Shown here: piece by piece, positions 34,845 to 43,637 of the stretch
How the letters are laid out: the number at the start of each line of letters is the position of its first letter
How positions within the stretch are numbered: position 1 is the first letter of the stretch
NCBI GenBank assembly: GCA_902591485.1
Contig: CACJAV010000010.1
Location: forward strand, 1-44,970
Origin: an uncultured Alphaproteobacteria bacterium
GTDB lineage: Bacteria; Pseudomonadota; Alphaproteobacteria; HIMB59; GCA-002718135
DNA length: 44,970 nucleotides
Direction of reading: 5' to 3'
Translations under genes and position numbers: made by a program
The notes under the pieces: generated by a model
What the model was told of the DNA's origin: nothing
The model's input: the letters and a program-made list of their open reading frames with translations, nothing else
Databases searched by the model: none

Positions 34845-35132
34845 TTGAAGTTAGATACAAATACAATAAATAAAATTGCCAAACTAGCAAGAATAAGCCT
34901 TTCTGAGGAAGAAGCTAATGATTTGCTGAAAGATATGAATTCTATTCTTGATTGGGTAGAGCAACTAAATGAGGTAAATACCGAGTCTGTTGAACCTTTA
35001 GCGAATATTTCATCATCAACTCTACCTCAAAGAAAAGATGAAGCCAAAGATATTAATTCTTCAGATGAAGTTTTAAAAAATAGTCCAGATAAATTAGAGG
35101 GTTATTTTGCAGTTCCAAAAGTTGTAGAGTGA
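34845..35132 (+). CDS. gatC: Aspartyl/glutamyl-tRNA amidotransferase subunit C
   Basis: Small linker subunit of the GatCAB complex. With TTG as start the protein has 95 aa and begins [20 protein letters not shown], the usual GatC N-terminus. It continues with [20 protein letters not shown] and ends [11 protein letters not shown]. The frame is open further upstream, to 34785, but those residues resemble nothing in the family and would run deep into ruvX. The stop overlaps the gatA ATG by one base. The gatC promoter must lie inside ruvX because only 5 bp separate the two start codons. Confidence 0.9.
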   Translation: MKLDTNTINKIAKLARISLSEEEANDLLKDMNSILDWVEQLNEVNTESVEPLANISSSTLPQRKDEAKDINSSDEVLKNSPDKLEGYFAVPKVVE

Positions 35133-36556
35133 TGGAAATTAAATCAATCAATCAACTTAAATCATTATTAGATGAAAATAAAATTTCAGTAAAAGAAATA
35201 GCTCAAACATATATAAAAAAAATTAAAGAAAAAAAAGATTTAAACATCTTTATTTATTTTGACGAAGATAAAATTAATGATCAAGTAAAAGAAATAGAAA
35301 AATTACCTAATAATAAAAAATTAAAAGGTATCCCTATTGCAGTAAAAGATCTTTTTTGTACTAAAAATATGCCTACCACAGCTGCATCAAAAATTTTAGA
35401 AAATTTTAATCCCACATATGAATCTTTTGTTACTCAAAAATTAATTAATGAAGGCTCTCTTTTTGTTGGCAAAACGAATTTAGATGAGTTCGCTATGGGA
35501 TCTGCCACTAATACTAGTTATTTTGGAAATACCATCAATCCATTATCTAATAAAGATAACCCTTTAGCTCCAGGTGGTTCTTCAGGAGGGTCTGCTGCAG
35601 CTGTTGCAGCTGATTTATGTTTAGGCTCAACTGGTACTGATACAGGCGGTTCCATAAGACAGCCAGCTAGTTTTTGTGGAGTAGTTGGTATAAAGCCAAC
35701 ATATGGTCTATGCTCTAGGTGGGGTATCGCTGCTTTTGCATCAAGTTTAGATCAAGCTGGAATTTTTTCAAAAAATGTAACAGATGCTTCAATATTGCTT
35801 GAAGAAATAGCAGGACATGATGAAAGAGATAGCACAAGTTCTAATGTTGCAATTCCGAATTATTCAAAAAAATTTAACTCTGATTTGACTGGCAAAACAA
35901 TTGGTATTCCAAAAGAATATACTGTTGATGGAATCTCTGATGAAATTAATGCTGTTTGGGAGGATGCTATTAAATCTCTAGAAAAGAAAGGAGCTAGAAT
36001 TAAGCATATTTCTTTACCACATACAAAATACGCTTTGCCTACTTATTATATCATTGCTCCAGCTGAAGCCTCTTCTAACTTAGCAAGATATGATGGTGTC
36101 AAATATGGTTTTAGAGCAGATGAAGCAAAAAGTTTAGATGAGATGTACGAAATGACTAGAAGTGAAGGTTTTGGCAAAGAGGTGAAGAGAAGAATATTAA
36201 TTGGCACTTATGTTCTCTCTGCGGGTTATTATGATGCATACTATCTAAAAGCACAAAAAGTAAGAAAACTTATTGCAAACGATTTTGTTGAAACTTTTAA
36301 AGAGTGTGATTTGATTTTAACTCCAACTGCTCCAAGTGCTGCATTTCCTTTAAATGAGAAACAAGATGATCCTATAAAGATGTATCTTAATGATGTTTTT
36401 ACTGTACCAGCTTCATTGGCTGGTATTCCAGGTATTTCAATTCCCTATGGCAAGGATAAAAATGGATTACCTTTAGGTATGCAACTTTTAGGAAAGCATT
36501 TCAATGAACAAGAGGTATTTAATGCAGCATTTGCACTAGAAAAGGATTATGAGTAA
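35132..36556 (+). CDS. gatA: Aspartyl/glutamyl-tRNA amidotransferase subunit A
   Basis: Amidase-signature subunit that hydrolyses glutamine and feeds ammonia to GatB, so that Glu-tRNA-Gln (and possibly Asp-tRNA-Asn) becomes Gln-tRNA (Asn-tRNA). The 474 aa show the catalytic lysine in [10 protein letters not shown], the serine-glycine core [20 protein letters not shown] and the nucleophile region [19 protein letters not shown]. The C-terminal [15 protein letters not shown] is also typical. ATG at 35132 is chosen over the GTG three bases upstream; it overlaps the gatC stop. gatB overlaps its end by 8 bp. Confidence 0.97.
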   Translation: MEIKSINQLKSLLDENKISVKEIAQTYIKKIKEKKDLNIFIYFDEDKINDQVKEIEKLPNNKKLKGIPIAVKDLFCTKNMPTTAASKILENFNPTYESFVTQKLINEGSLFVGKTNLDEFAMGSATNTSYFGNTINPLSNKDNPLAPGGSSGGSAAAVAADLCLGSTGTDTGGSIRQPASFCGVVGIKPTYGLCSRWGIAAFASSLDQAGIFSKNVTDASILLEEIAGHDERDSTSSNVAIPNYSKKFNSDLTGKTIGIPKEYTVDGISDEINAVWEDAIKSLEKKGARIKHISLPHTKYALPTYYIIAPAEASSNLARYDGVKYGFRADEAKSLDEMYEMTRSEGFGKEVKRRILIGTYVLSAGYYDAYYLKAQKVRKLIANDFVETFKECDLILTPTAPSAAFPLNEKQDDPIKMYLNDVFTVPASLAGIPGISIPYGKDKNGLPLGMQLLGKHFNEQEVFNAAFALEKDYE

Positions 36557-38024
36557 TCTTTTAAAGGGAAATAAATATGAGTGGGAGATTGTAATTGGTC
36601 TTGAAATTCATGCACAAGTTAAATCAAATTCAAAATTATTCAGTAATTCATCTACAGCATTTGGCTCCAAGCCAAACAGTCAAGTCTCCCTTGTTGATGC
36701 AGCTATGCCCGGCATGCTTCCTGTTATTAATAGTTACTGCGTAGAACAAGCAATTAAAACAGGAATTGGTCTCAATGCTGAAATTAATAATTATTCGGTA
36801 TTTGATAGAAAAAATTATTTTTATGCAGATCTACCTCAAGGTTATCAAATTAGCCAATATAAATTTCCTATAGTGGGTGAGGGCAAGGTCAGTATTGATT
36901 TTAAAGATGGGTCATCAAAAGATATAAGAATTGTAAGGTTGCATTTAGAGCAAGATGCTGGCAAAAGTCTTCACGATCAAAATCCAACTAAAACTTATGT
37001 TGATTTAAATAGATCTGGTGTTGCTTTAATGGAAATTGTTAGCGAACCAGATATTAGAAGTGCCGAAGAAGCTGGTTTATATATTTCTAAAATCAGATCA
37101 ATATTAATGTATCTTGATACATGTGATGGAAATATGCAAGAAGGTTCACTTCGTGCTGATGTAAATATTTCTGTACGAAGACCAGGCGAGGAATATGGGA
37201 CTAGATGTGAAATAAAAAATTTAAATTCAATAAAATTTATTAAGCAAGCGATAAATTATGAAGCTAAAAGGCAAATTGAGATTCTAGAGGAGGGAGGTAT
37301 CATTGAACAAAATACACTTTTGTTTAATACGAATTCAGGTAAAACAAGACCAATGCGAAGCAAGGAAGAAGCTCACGATTATCGTTATTTCCCAGATCCT
37401 GATTTGCTTCCTTTAGAAATTGATCAAAAAGTTATTGATAAATTAGTTAAGTCAATTCCTGAATTACCTGATGAAAGAAAAAGAAAATATGTAGAAGAAT
37501 ATAATTTATCTAACTACGATGCATCAGTTTTAACTGCAGATAAATCTGTATCAGATTTTTTTGATAGAGTAATTAATTCAGATAATTTGCTAAAGGACTC
37601 TGCAAAAATAGTTGTAAACTGGATTACCTCAGAACTATTTTCTCTTTTAAAAGAAAATAATATTGAAATTGCTCATTCTCCAATTAGTCCTGAACATCTA
37701 GGTAGAATGGTTAAGCTAATCAAAGAAGACATTATTTCAGGTAAAATTGCTAAAGATGTTTTGATTGAAATGTTTGAGTCAAAAGCAGGCCCTGAAATTA
37801 TAATTGAAAAAAAAGGATTACGCCAGTTAACTAATACAAATGAAATTGAAAATATTGTTGATGAAGTACTTCAGGAAAATAAAAAAATGGTAGAGCAATA
37901 TTTGTCTGGCAAAGATAAACTTTTAGGTTTTTTTGTAGGCCAATCCATGAAAAAAAGTAAAGGGAAGGCTAATCCTAAAATTCTAAATGATATTTTAAAA
38001 ATTAAACTATCCAAAAAAAATTAA
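36549..38024 (+). CDS. gatB: Aspartyl/glutamyl-tRNA amidotransferase subunit B
   Basis: tRNA-binding kinase/transamidase subunit of GatCAB. The 491 aa include [74 protein letters not shown] and IKNLNSIKF. The C-terminal YqeY-like tRNA-binding tail follows (about 330-491). The end overlaps the opposing small membrane protein gene by 18 bp. With gltX it forms the indirect route to Gln-tRNA; GlnRS is generally absent from alphaproteobacteria. Confidence 0.97.
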   Translation: MSNLLKGNKYEWEIVIGLEIHAQVKSNSKLFSNSSTAFGSKPNSQVSLVDAAMPGMLPVINSYCVEQAIKTGIGLNAEINNYSVFDRKNYFYADLPQGYQISQYKFPIVGEGKVSIDFKDGSSKDIRIVRLHLEQDAGKSLHDQNPTKTYVDLNRSGVALMEIVSEPDIRSAEEAGLYISKIRSILMYLDTCDGNMQEGSLRADVNISVRRPGEEYGTRCEIKNLNSIKFIKQAINYEAKRQIEILEEGGIIEQNTLLFNTNSGKTRPMRSKEEAHDYRYFPDPDLLPLEIDQKVIDKLVKSIPELPDERKRKYVEEYNLSNYDASVLTADKSVSDFFDRVINSDNLLKDSAKIVVNWITSELFSLLKENNIEIAHSPISPEHLGRMVKLIKEDIISGKIAKDVLIEMFESKAGPEIIIEKKGLRQLTNTNEIENIVDEVLQENKKMVEQYLSGKDKLLGFFVGQSMKKSKGKANPKILNDILKIKLSKKN

Positions 38025-38345
38025 TCTAAGCGTAAAAACTCTATAGGATAAAAATAAAAAAGTGGCAACTATCCAAATCATATTTCCTTTATAGTTTTCA
38101 GCTGATCTCCAAATTCCAACAGTCAAAAAAACTGTCCATGTTATTATTAAAAATTTTGATAAAACGCTGGTATTGCTAAAATCTAGAAATGGTAAGAAGC
38201 TAGATAATTGCTTATTACCAAAAATGTATATTTCAAGATTAAAAATAAGTAAGATAAATAAGGCATTTAAAAGCTCACCTATCAACCAATAGGATTTCCA
38301 TAATGAAATTTCACCTTTCCAAAAACCCCTTATTAAATTTTCCAT
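38007..38345 (-). CDS. Small integral membrane protein of unknown function (112 aa)
   Basis: Three likely membrane helices (about 20-42, 62-80, 88-108), preceded by a basic-aromatic start ([19 protein letters not shown]). The pattern W-K-G-x-I-S-L-x-K-S-(Y/F)-W-L and the later [12 protein letters not shown] recur, from memory, in unnamed short proteobacterial membrane proteins; I cannot name a characterised one. The gene stands alone, convergent with gatB (18-bp overlap) and divergent from tRNA-Ser. An AAGAGA about 8 bp before the ATG may serve for ribosome binding. Confidence 0.7.
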   Translation of the reverse strand: MENLIRGFWKGEISLWKSYWLIGELLNALFILLIFNLEIYIFGNKQLSSFLPFLDFSNTSVLSKFLIITWTVFLTVGIWRSAENYKGNMIWIVATFLFLSYRVFTLRLIFFG

Positions 38346-38461
38346 ATTTTATCTCTTTTAAATTAAAACAGTATTTATTTCCTTAACATAATTTAAATAT
38401 TAATGAATATAGTTGAGTTTCCCTCTACATTTAAGTAATAAGGTCTAATGAAACCTAATAA
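38346..38461 (+). promoter_or_regulatory. Intergenic region holding the tRNA-Ser promoter
   Basis: The longest gene-free stretch of the window (116 bp). Two weak promoter candidates point at the tRNA: TTAACA (38383-38388) with TATAGT (38408-38413), spacer 19, and TTGAGT (38413-38418) with TAATAA (38436-38441), spacer 17. Neither is convincing alone. The promoter of the divergent membrane protein gene must also lie here. No other structure seen. Confidence 0.35.
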
Positions 38462-38553
38462 GGAGAGATGGGTGAGTGGCTTAAACCACAGGTTTGCTAA
38501 ACCTGCGAAGGAGGTAACTCCTTCCGAGGGTTCGAATCCCTCTCTCTCCGCCA
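38462..38553 (+). tRNA. tRNA-Ser(GCT), CCA encoded
   Basis: Class II tRNA. The acceptor stem GGAGAGA (38462-38468) pairs with TCTCTCC (38543-38549), G is the discriminator, and CCA is encoded at 38551-38553. The anticodon stem CAGGT/ACCTG closes loop TTGCTAA with anticodon GCT at 38496-38498 (reads AGC/AGT). The long variable arm GAAGGAG-GTAA-CTCCTTC and T arm GAGGG-TTCGAAT-CCCTC complete it. dapA starts 9 bp after the CCA, so both are probably on one transcript. Confidence 0.97.
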
Positions 38554-38562
38554 TAGATTGAA

Positions 38563-39435
38563 ATGTTTTTTGGAAGTATACCAGCAGTAATAACTCCTTT
38601 TAAAAATAATGATGTTGATTACAATTCTTTTGAAAAAATAGTTAACCACCTTATTGACAATGGTTCAAATGGATTAGTTCCTTGTGGAACTACAGGTGAG
38701 TCTCCAACTTTATCTCATGAAGAACATAAAAAAATAATAGAAGAAACTATAAAAATTAATGACCGCAGAGTACCAATAATAGCTGGTACTGGATCAAATA
38801 ATACAAAAGAGGCTATTGATTATACTAAACACGCAGAAAGTGTTGGAGCTAATGCTGCTTTAGTGGTTACACCATATTATAATAAACCCACTCAGCAAGG
38901 ACTTTATGCTCATTTTAAAACAATTGCTGACTCAGTAAAAATTCCAATAATAATATATAATATTCCTGGGAGATCGGTAGTAGATATGTCGATCAAAACA
39001 ATGATTAAGTTGTCTAAAATAAAAAATATAATTGGTGTAAAAGACGCTACAAATGATTTATTCAGACCTCTTCTTACAGCAGCTAATATGAGAGAAGAAT
39101 TTTGTTATTTATCTGGAGAAGATGGAACAGCTTTAGCCTTTCTTGCTCAAGGAGGTCATGGATGCATATCTGTAACAGCAAATATAGCTCCTAAATTATG
39201 CGCAGATATGCAATTAGCTTGGAGAAAAAAAGATATACAAGAGGCGCAAAATTTGAATTTACAGTTAGCAAAACTTCACGACTCACTATTCTTAGAATCT
39301 AGTCCAGGCCCTGTTAAATTTGCAGCATCTTTATTAGGTCTTTGCAGTAGTGAAACAAGACTACCTCTTGTGGAAATTAATGATAATACAAAAAAAATTG
39401 TATCTGATTGTCTTAAAGAATTATATTTAATTTAA
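38563..39435 (+). CDS. dapA: 4-hydroxy-tetrahydrodipicolinate synthase
   Basis: Condenses pyruvate with aspartate semialdehyde, the first committed step to lysine and meso-diaminopimelate. The 290-aa TIM barrel begins GSIPAVITPFKNNDVDYNSF and has VPCGTTGESPTLSHEEH, VVTPYYNKPTQQGLYAHF with the conserved tyrosine, and the Schiff-base lysine in IIGVKDATND. The ATG lies 9 bp behind the tRNA-Ser CCA and has no Shine-Dalgarno, so translation would use a very short leader after tRNA processing or the unprocessed transcript. smpB starts on the base after its stop. Confidence 0.96.
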   Translation: MFFGSIPAVITPFKNNDVDYNSFEKIVNHLIDNGSNGLVPCGTTGESPTLSHEEHKKIIEETIKINDRRVPIIAGTGSNNTKEAIDYTKHAESVGANAALVVTPYYNKPTQQGLYAHFKTIADSVKIPIIIYNIPGRSVVDMSIKTMIKLSKIKNIIGVKDATNDLFRPLLTAANMREEFCYLSGEDGTALAFLAQGGHGCISVTANIAPKLCADMQLAWRKKDIQEAQNLNLQLAKLHDSLFLESSPGPVKFAASLLGLCSSETRLPLVEINDNTKKIVSDCLKELYLI

Positions 39436-39882
39436 ATGAAAATTGTTGCCAATAATAAAAGGGCAAATTTTGACTATGATATTACATTAAAGATTAGTTC
39501 TGGTTTGGTTTTAAGCGGTTCAGAGGTTAAGTCACTAAGGAATAATTCTTCTTCATTAAAGGAAGCATATGTAGAAGAAAAAAGTGGAGAATTATGGCTT
39601 TGTAATTGCTTTATAAAAAAATATGAATCATCTAGTGATAAAGATTTTAATCCTATAAGAAAAAGAAAGTTGCTAGTTTCAAAAAAAGACCTAGATAAGT
39701 TAATAGGGTCTATAAAAAAAGAGGGTTTTACAATAGTACCAATTAGCATGTTCTTTAATGATAAAGGTCTTGTAAAAATAAATATAGGTTTAGGTCGAGG
39801 AAAGAAAAAATATGACAAAAGACAAAGTCAAAAATTAAAAGATTGGAACAAAAGCAAAGAAAGATTGCTCAAAAACAATTAA
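39436..39882 (+). CDS. smpB: SsrA-binding protein SmpB
   Basis: Partner of tmRNA in ribosome rescue (trans-translation). The 148 aa show NKRANFDYDITLKISSGLVL, SGSEVKSLRNNSSSLKEAYV, a basic central part and the lysine-rich C-terminal tail GLGRGKKKYDKRQ, which enters the mRNA channel. It directly abuts dapA, an order common in alphaproteobacteria. The tmRNA gene is not in the window. Confidence 0.96.
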   Translation: MKIVANNKRANFDYDITLKISSGLVLSGSEVKSLRNNSSSLKEAYVEEKSGELWLCNCFIKKYESSSDKDFNPIRKRKLLVSKKDLDKLIGSIKKEGFTIVPISMFFNDKGLVKINIGLGRGKKKYDKRQSQKLKDWNKSKERLLKNN

Positions 39883-39888
39883 TTTTTA

Positions 39889-39917
39889 TTGCTTTTTAAT
39901 AATTAGCTATCTATAAG
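39889..39917 (+). promoter_or_regulatory. Candidate rpoZ promoter, TTGCTT-17-TATAAG
   Basis: TTGCTT (39889-39894), 17 bp, TATAAG (39912-39917). The -10 ends 6 bp before the rpoZ ATG at 39924, which predicts a start at the A of the ATG and thus a leaderless message. The bases between (CCCCAA) contain no Shine-Dalgarno. Same hexamers as at tpiA and secG. Confidence 0.55.
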
Positions 39918-39923
39918 CCCCAA

Positions 39924-40349
39924 ATGGCAAGGATTACTGTAGAAGATTGTATTGATAAGTTTGATAGCAGATTTGAACTTGTATTAGTAGCTTCAAATAG
40001 GGCAAGAAAACTTCATTCTGGTGAGGAGCCAACTCTGGAAAGAGATAATGATAAAAACACAGTAATAGCACTAAGAGAAATTGCAGATGGGACTATTTCA
40101 GCTGAAGAATTCAAGCAACATTTAGTTGAAGAATACCAGACTGTTTCTCCAATGGATGAAGAAGAACTTGGCCTTGAATTTAATGAAGATAACATTAATG
40201 ATGAAATGTATTCAGACAAAGAAACTGCAGTATCTGAAAATACAGATGGAGCAGGGATATCTGAGTCACATTCAGAGGATATATCTGAAAAAAATAATGA
40301 GATGGAATCTGAAACTATTACAGAGATCGAAACTGATCAGTCTAGCTAA
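39924..40349 (+). CDS. rpoZ: RNA polymerase omega subunit
   Basis: Small RNA polymerase subunit that helps beta' fold. Residues 1-65 are the conserved omega domain ([47 protein letters not shown]). The 141-aa length is larger than the 91 aa of E. coli because of an acidic, serine-rich, probably disordered tail (about 80-141). Acidic tails are common in alphaproteobacterial omega. spoT follows after 48 bp, and rpoZ-spoT adjacency is widespread in proteobacteria, linking the polymerase with (p)ppGpp metabolism. Confidence 0.95.
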   Translation: MARITVEDCIDKFDSRFELVLVASNRARKLHSGEEPTLERDNDKNTVIALREIADGTISAEEFKQHLVEEYQTVSPMDEEELGLEFNEDNINDEMYSDKETAVSENTDGAGISESHSEDISEKNNEMESETITEIETDQSS

Positions 40350-40397
40350 TTTTAAATTTCACTACATATTAACTTTCAATAGCTTAAACTTTCAGAA

Positions 40398-42521
40398 ATG
40401 ATATTTGAAAAGATAAAAGAGCTCGAAGAACAAATAAGTTATTTAAACAAAGTAGATAAGGATGTTATATCCAAAGCTATAAAATTTAGTAAAAATGCCC
40501 ATCTTAATCAAATAAGACATTCTGGTGATCCATTTGTAACGCATCCAATTGAAGTTGCAAAAATTTTGACATCAATTAAATTAGATGCTTCATCTATTGC
40601 AGCGGGCCTATTGCATGACACTGTTGAGGATACCAAAATAACAAACTCTTCTATTAAGGATGTTTTTGGTAATCAAATTTCACAATTAGTTCAAGGTTTA
40701 ACTAAAATTAATAAATTATCTCTAAAAGTTAATAAGTTAAAATTAGGTGAAAATTATAGAAAATTACTTTTAGCTGCAACTGAAGATTTAAGGGTGATCT
40801 TAGTTAAGTTGGCCGATAGATTGCACAATATGAGAACTATTGAGTTTATAAAAGATCATACTAAAAGATTGAATACATCAATGGAAACATTAGAAGTTTT
40901 CTCACCTTTAGCTCAAAGACTTGGTATGAAAGAATGGCAGGATGAGCTTGAAGACTTAGCTTTTAAATCAATTAATCCTGATGCAAGAAATTCAATTATA
41001 GATCGGTTGAATTATTTAAAATCCAAAGATGAAAATATTATTGATGAAATAAGATATGAATTAAGTAATATTTTTAGATCAGAAGATATAAATTGTAACA
41101 TTGAAGGAAGGATAAAGACGCCATATTCAATTTGGAACAAGATTAAAAAGAAAAATATCTCTTTTGAGCAGCTTTCAGATATTATGGCTTTTAGAGTAAT
41201 TACTAATTCTACTAGAGAATGCTATAAATGTCTCGGTGTAATCCATAGAAAGTATTCTTATATTCAAGGTAGGTTTAAAGATTTCATTTCTGCCCCTAAA
41301 TCAAACGGATATAGAGCAATTCATACGTCAGTAATGGGCCCTCAAAATAAAAAAATTGAAATACAATTTAGATCAAATGTTATGAATCAAATTGCTGATT
41401 TTGGTGTTGCAGCACATTGGAAATACAAAGATCCAAAAAAAATTAAAGACAAAGATACTAAAGAATATAAATGGATGCATGAACTTGTAGATCTTATGAA
41501 TGCTTCAGTAAATCAAGATGAATTAATTGAAAATTCTAAAATTAACTTATTTCAGGATGATATTTATGTGTTTACGCCAAAAGGAGACGTGATAGAGCTA
41601 CCAAAAAAAGCTACTCCAGTAGATTTTGCATACTCTATTCACTCACAAATAGGTGACAAATGTGTGGGAGCAAAGGTAAATGGAAAACTTCAACCACTTA
41701 AGACAATTTTAAAAAATGGAGATCAAATTGAAATCATTACATCAGAAGAGTCTCAACCATCTCCTTTATGGCAGAGGTTTGCGGTAACTTCAAAAGTAAA
41801 ATCACAAGTAAGGCGATTTTTTAGAACAAAAAAGAAAGAAGAGCATATTATTTTTGGTAAGCAAATACTAATTTCTTTTTTTAAAAAAGAAAACTATGAA
41901 TTAAATAATTCTACAATAGATAAAATAAAAAAAGATTTTAACTTTTCAGAGATTGAAGATCTTTATGAATTAGTGGGCTCTGGAAATATGACAGCGTTAT
42001 CAGTGCTAAAAAAAATTTACCCTGAATTTAATTATAGTCCTCCAAAAAAATTTCTTAATGAAACTGAGGAATCTATAAAATTAAAAGGGCTTACAGCTGG
42101 AATGACATACCATTTATCAGGATGTTGCTCCCCAATTAAAGGGGATACGATAGTTGGAATTGTAACAGCTGGTATAGGAGTTGCAGTCCATACGGTTGAT
42201 TGTGAAACCTTGTCATCATATAGTGATAATCCAGAAAGATGGCTAAATATATCTTGGGAAAACTCTGAGAGCAAAAATACATTTTCTAATGCACGCTTAA
42301 ATGTTGTTCTTAAGAATCAGCCGGGCAGTCTTGGTAAAGTTACTACTATAATCGCTAAAAATAATGGCAATATTTCTAATATTAATTTTTCTATTAGAAA
42401 AGTTGATTTCTATGAAATAATAATAGATATTGAAGTAAGAGATGCTAATCATCTTAAAAATATTTTAGCAGCTTTAAGATTGGTTTCCGAAGTATCCTCT
42501 CTTGAAAGAATTAAAGGATAA
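40398..42521 (+). CDS. spoT: Bifunctional (p)ppGpp synthetase/hydrolase
   Basis: RelA/SpoT homologue controlling the stringent response. The 707 aa contain an intact HD hydrolase domain (His41 in NQIRHSGDPFVTHP, His73-Asp74 in LLHDTVEDT), the synthetase domain (DIMAFRVITNS, RFKDFISAPKSNGYRAIHTS, KKIEIQFRS), a TGS domain (about 390-450, DIYVFTPKGDVIELPKKATP), a helical/zinc-finger-like part with HLSGCCSPIKGD, and a C-terminal ACT domain (about 635-707). Both catalytic halves look functional. In many alphaproteobacteria pyrE and pdxJ stand between this gene and acpS; here acpS follows after 5 bp. Confidence 0.96.
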   Translation: MIFEKIKELEEQISYLNKVDKDVISKAIKFSKNAHLNQIRHSGDPFVTHPIEVAKILTSIKLDASSIAAGLLHDTVEDTKITNSSIKDVFGNQISQLVQGLTKINKLSLKVNKLKLGENYRKLLLAATEDLRVILVKLADRLHNMRTIEFIKDHTKRLNTSMETLEVFSPLAQRLGMKEWQDELEDLAFKSINPDARNSIIDRLNYLKSKDENIIDEIRYELSNIFRSEDINCNIEGRIKTPYSIWNKIKKKNISFEQLSDIMAFRVITNSTRECYKCLGVIHRKYSYIQGRFKDFISAPKSNGYRAIHTSVMGPQNKKIEIQFRSNVMNQIADFGVAAHWKYKDPKKIKDKDTKEYKWMHELVDLMNASVNQDELIENSKINLFQDDIYVFTPKGDVIELPKKATPVDFAYSIHSQIGDKCVGAKVNGKLQPLKTILKNGDQIEIITSEESQPSPLWQRFAVTSKVKSQVRRFFRTKKKEEHIIFGKQILISFFKKENYELNNSTIDKIKKDFNFSEIEDLYELVGSGNMTALSVLKKIYPEFNYSPPKKFLNETEESIKLKGLTAGMTYHLSGCCSPIKGDTIVGIVTAGIGVAVHTVDCETLSSYSDNPERWLNISWENSESKNTFSNARLNVVLKNQPGSLGKVTTIIAKNNGNISNINFSIRKVDFYEIIIDIEVRDANHLKNILAALRLVSEVSSLERIKG
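42513..42518 (+). promoter_or_regulatory. Shine-Dalgarno AAAGGA that supports the GTG start of acpS
   Basis: AAAGGA lies within the last codons of spoT, 8 bp before the GTG at 42527, and decides this unusual start codon. Confidence 0.6.
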
Positions 42522-42526
42522 ATTTA

Positions 42527-42919
42527 GTGATAATTACAAATGGTATAGATATAATTGATATTCGTAGAATAAAAAAGACTATCAATAAATATGGTAATAA
42601 ATTCAAATCAAGATGTTTTAGCTTTAATGAAATTCAAAGATCTGAAAAAAAATTACGTTCAGCTGAGTCTTATGCAAAAAGGTATGCTGCTAAAGAAGCT
42701 TGTGCAAAAGCCTTAGGTACTGGTCTTGCAAAAGGTGTTTTTTGGAAAGATATTGAAGTTTATAATGATAAATCTGGAAAACCGAAAATAAGATTGCATA
42801 AAAATGCACATAAGTTTTTTAAAAAAATAACCAAAAATAATAAAGCATCTATAGAAGTTTCTTTGTCTGATGAGGTTAATTATGCAATCGCAAATGTAAT
42901 AATTTATGAAAAAAAATAA
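42527..42919 (+). CDS. acpS: Holo-[acyl-carrier-protein] synthase
   Basis: Transfers phosphopantetheine from CoA to the acyl carrier protein. The 130 aa start at a GTG with a good Shine-Dalgarno. They show the Mg-binding Asp8 in NGIDIIDIRRI, the second metal site in RYAAKEACAKALGTG, GVFWKDIEV and SGKPKIRL. The end overlaps lepB by 14 bp. acpS-lepB-rnc-era is a conserved alphaproteobacterial order. Confidence 0.95.
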   Translation: MIITNGIDIIDIRRIKKTINKYGNKFKSRCFSFNEIQRSEKKLRSAESYAKRYAAKEACAKALGTGLAKGVFWKDIEVYNDKSGKPKIRLHKNAHKFFKKITKNNKASIEVSLSDEVNYAIANVIIYEKK

Positions 42920-43637
42920 CAATACTTTTTTTGGAAATATTAAATCTGTTTTATTAGCAATTTTTATCGCTTTATTAATTAGATCATTCATAGCAGAGCC
43001 ATTTAATATTCCTTCTGGCTCAATGAAGCCAAATTTGCTTGTTGGAGATTTTATTTTTGTCTCTAAGTGGTCATATGGATATTCACGACATTCATTACCC
43101 TTTTCTCTAGGCTGGTCTGATAAAAAAATATTTTCTAAAATACCAAATAGGGGGGATGTGGTTGTTTTTAAAACTCCTGAAGACAATAGAACTGATTATA
43201 TTAAAAGGGTAATAGGTTTACCAGGAGACAAATTAAGAATAAAAAATGGTCAAATAATTATAAATAATGAAAAAATTTTAAGAAAAAGAACAGATGATTT
43301 TATAGATAATGATTATAACGTATCTTTAAAACGTAACAGGAAATATATTGAGTATTTTGAAAGTTTTCAAATCGAGGTACTTGATTTAATGGATAATGGG
43401 ATAGCAGATAATACAAAATTATTTACTGTTCCAGAAGGTCATTTATTTGTTATGGGAGATAATAGAGATAATTCTCAAGATAGTAGATTTGATAATACTG
43501 TTGGATTCATACCATTTGAAAACCTAGTTGGTAAAGCTAGGTTTGTTTTTTTCTCTCTTGAAAATTCACGTTTCTTGCAAATATGGAAATGGCCAAAATC
43601 AATTAGATCTGAGAGAGTTTTCCAATCAATTAAATGA
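42906..43637 (+). CDS. lepB: Signal peptidase I
   Basis: Membrane-bound serine protease that removes signal peptides. The 243 aa have one N-terminal membrane helix (about 13-30). The Ser/Lys dyad is Ser39 in NIPSGSMKPNLLVGDF and Lys100 in DYIKRVIGLPGDKL; the later boxes are EGHLFVMGDNRDNSQDSR and GFIPFENLVGKA. The start overlaps acpS by 14 bp and the stop overlaps rnc by 4 bp (ATGA). Confidence 0.97.
   Translation: MKKNNNTFFGNIKSVLLAIFIALLIRSFIAEPFNIPSGSMKPNLLVGDFIFVSKWSYGYSRHSLPFSLGWSDKKIFSKIPNRGDVVVFKTPEDNRTDYIKRVIGLPGDKLRIKNGQIIINNEKILRKRTDDFIDNDYNVSLKRNRKYIEYFESFQIEVLDLMDNGIADNTKLFTVPEGHLFVMGDNRDNSQDSRFDNTVGFIPFENLVGKARFVFFSLENSRFLQIWKWPKSIRSERVFQSIK

Noticed and set aside
34840..34890. 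RuvX N-terminal hydrophobic extension to 34890
   Set aside because: The added 17 residues are antisense to gatC and RuvX proteins start close to the MSPVIEK... position.
40126..40401. A 91-codon plus-strand frame inside the rpoZ tail and gap
   Set aside because: It is the shifted reading of the acidic rpoZ tail, with no family resemblance and no start signal; the rpoZ frame has a conserved N-terminus.
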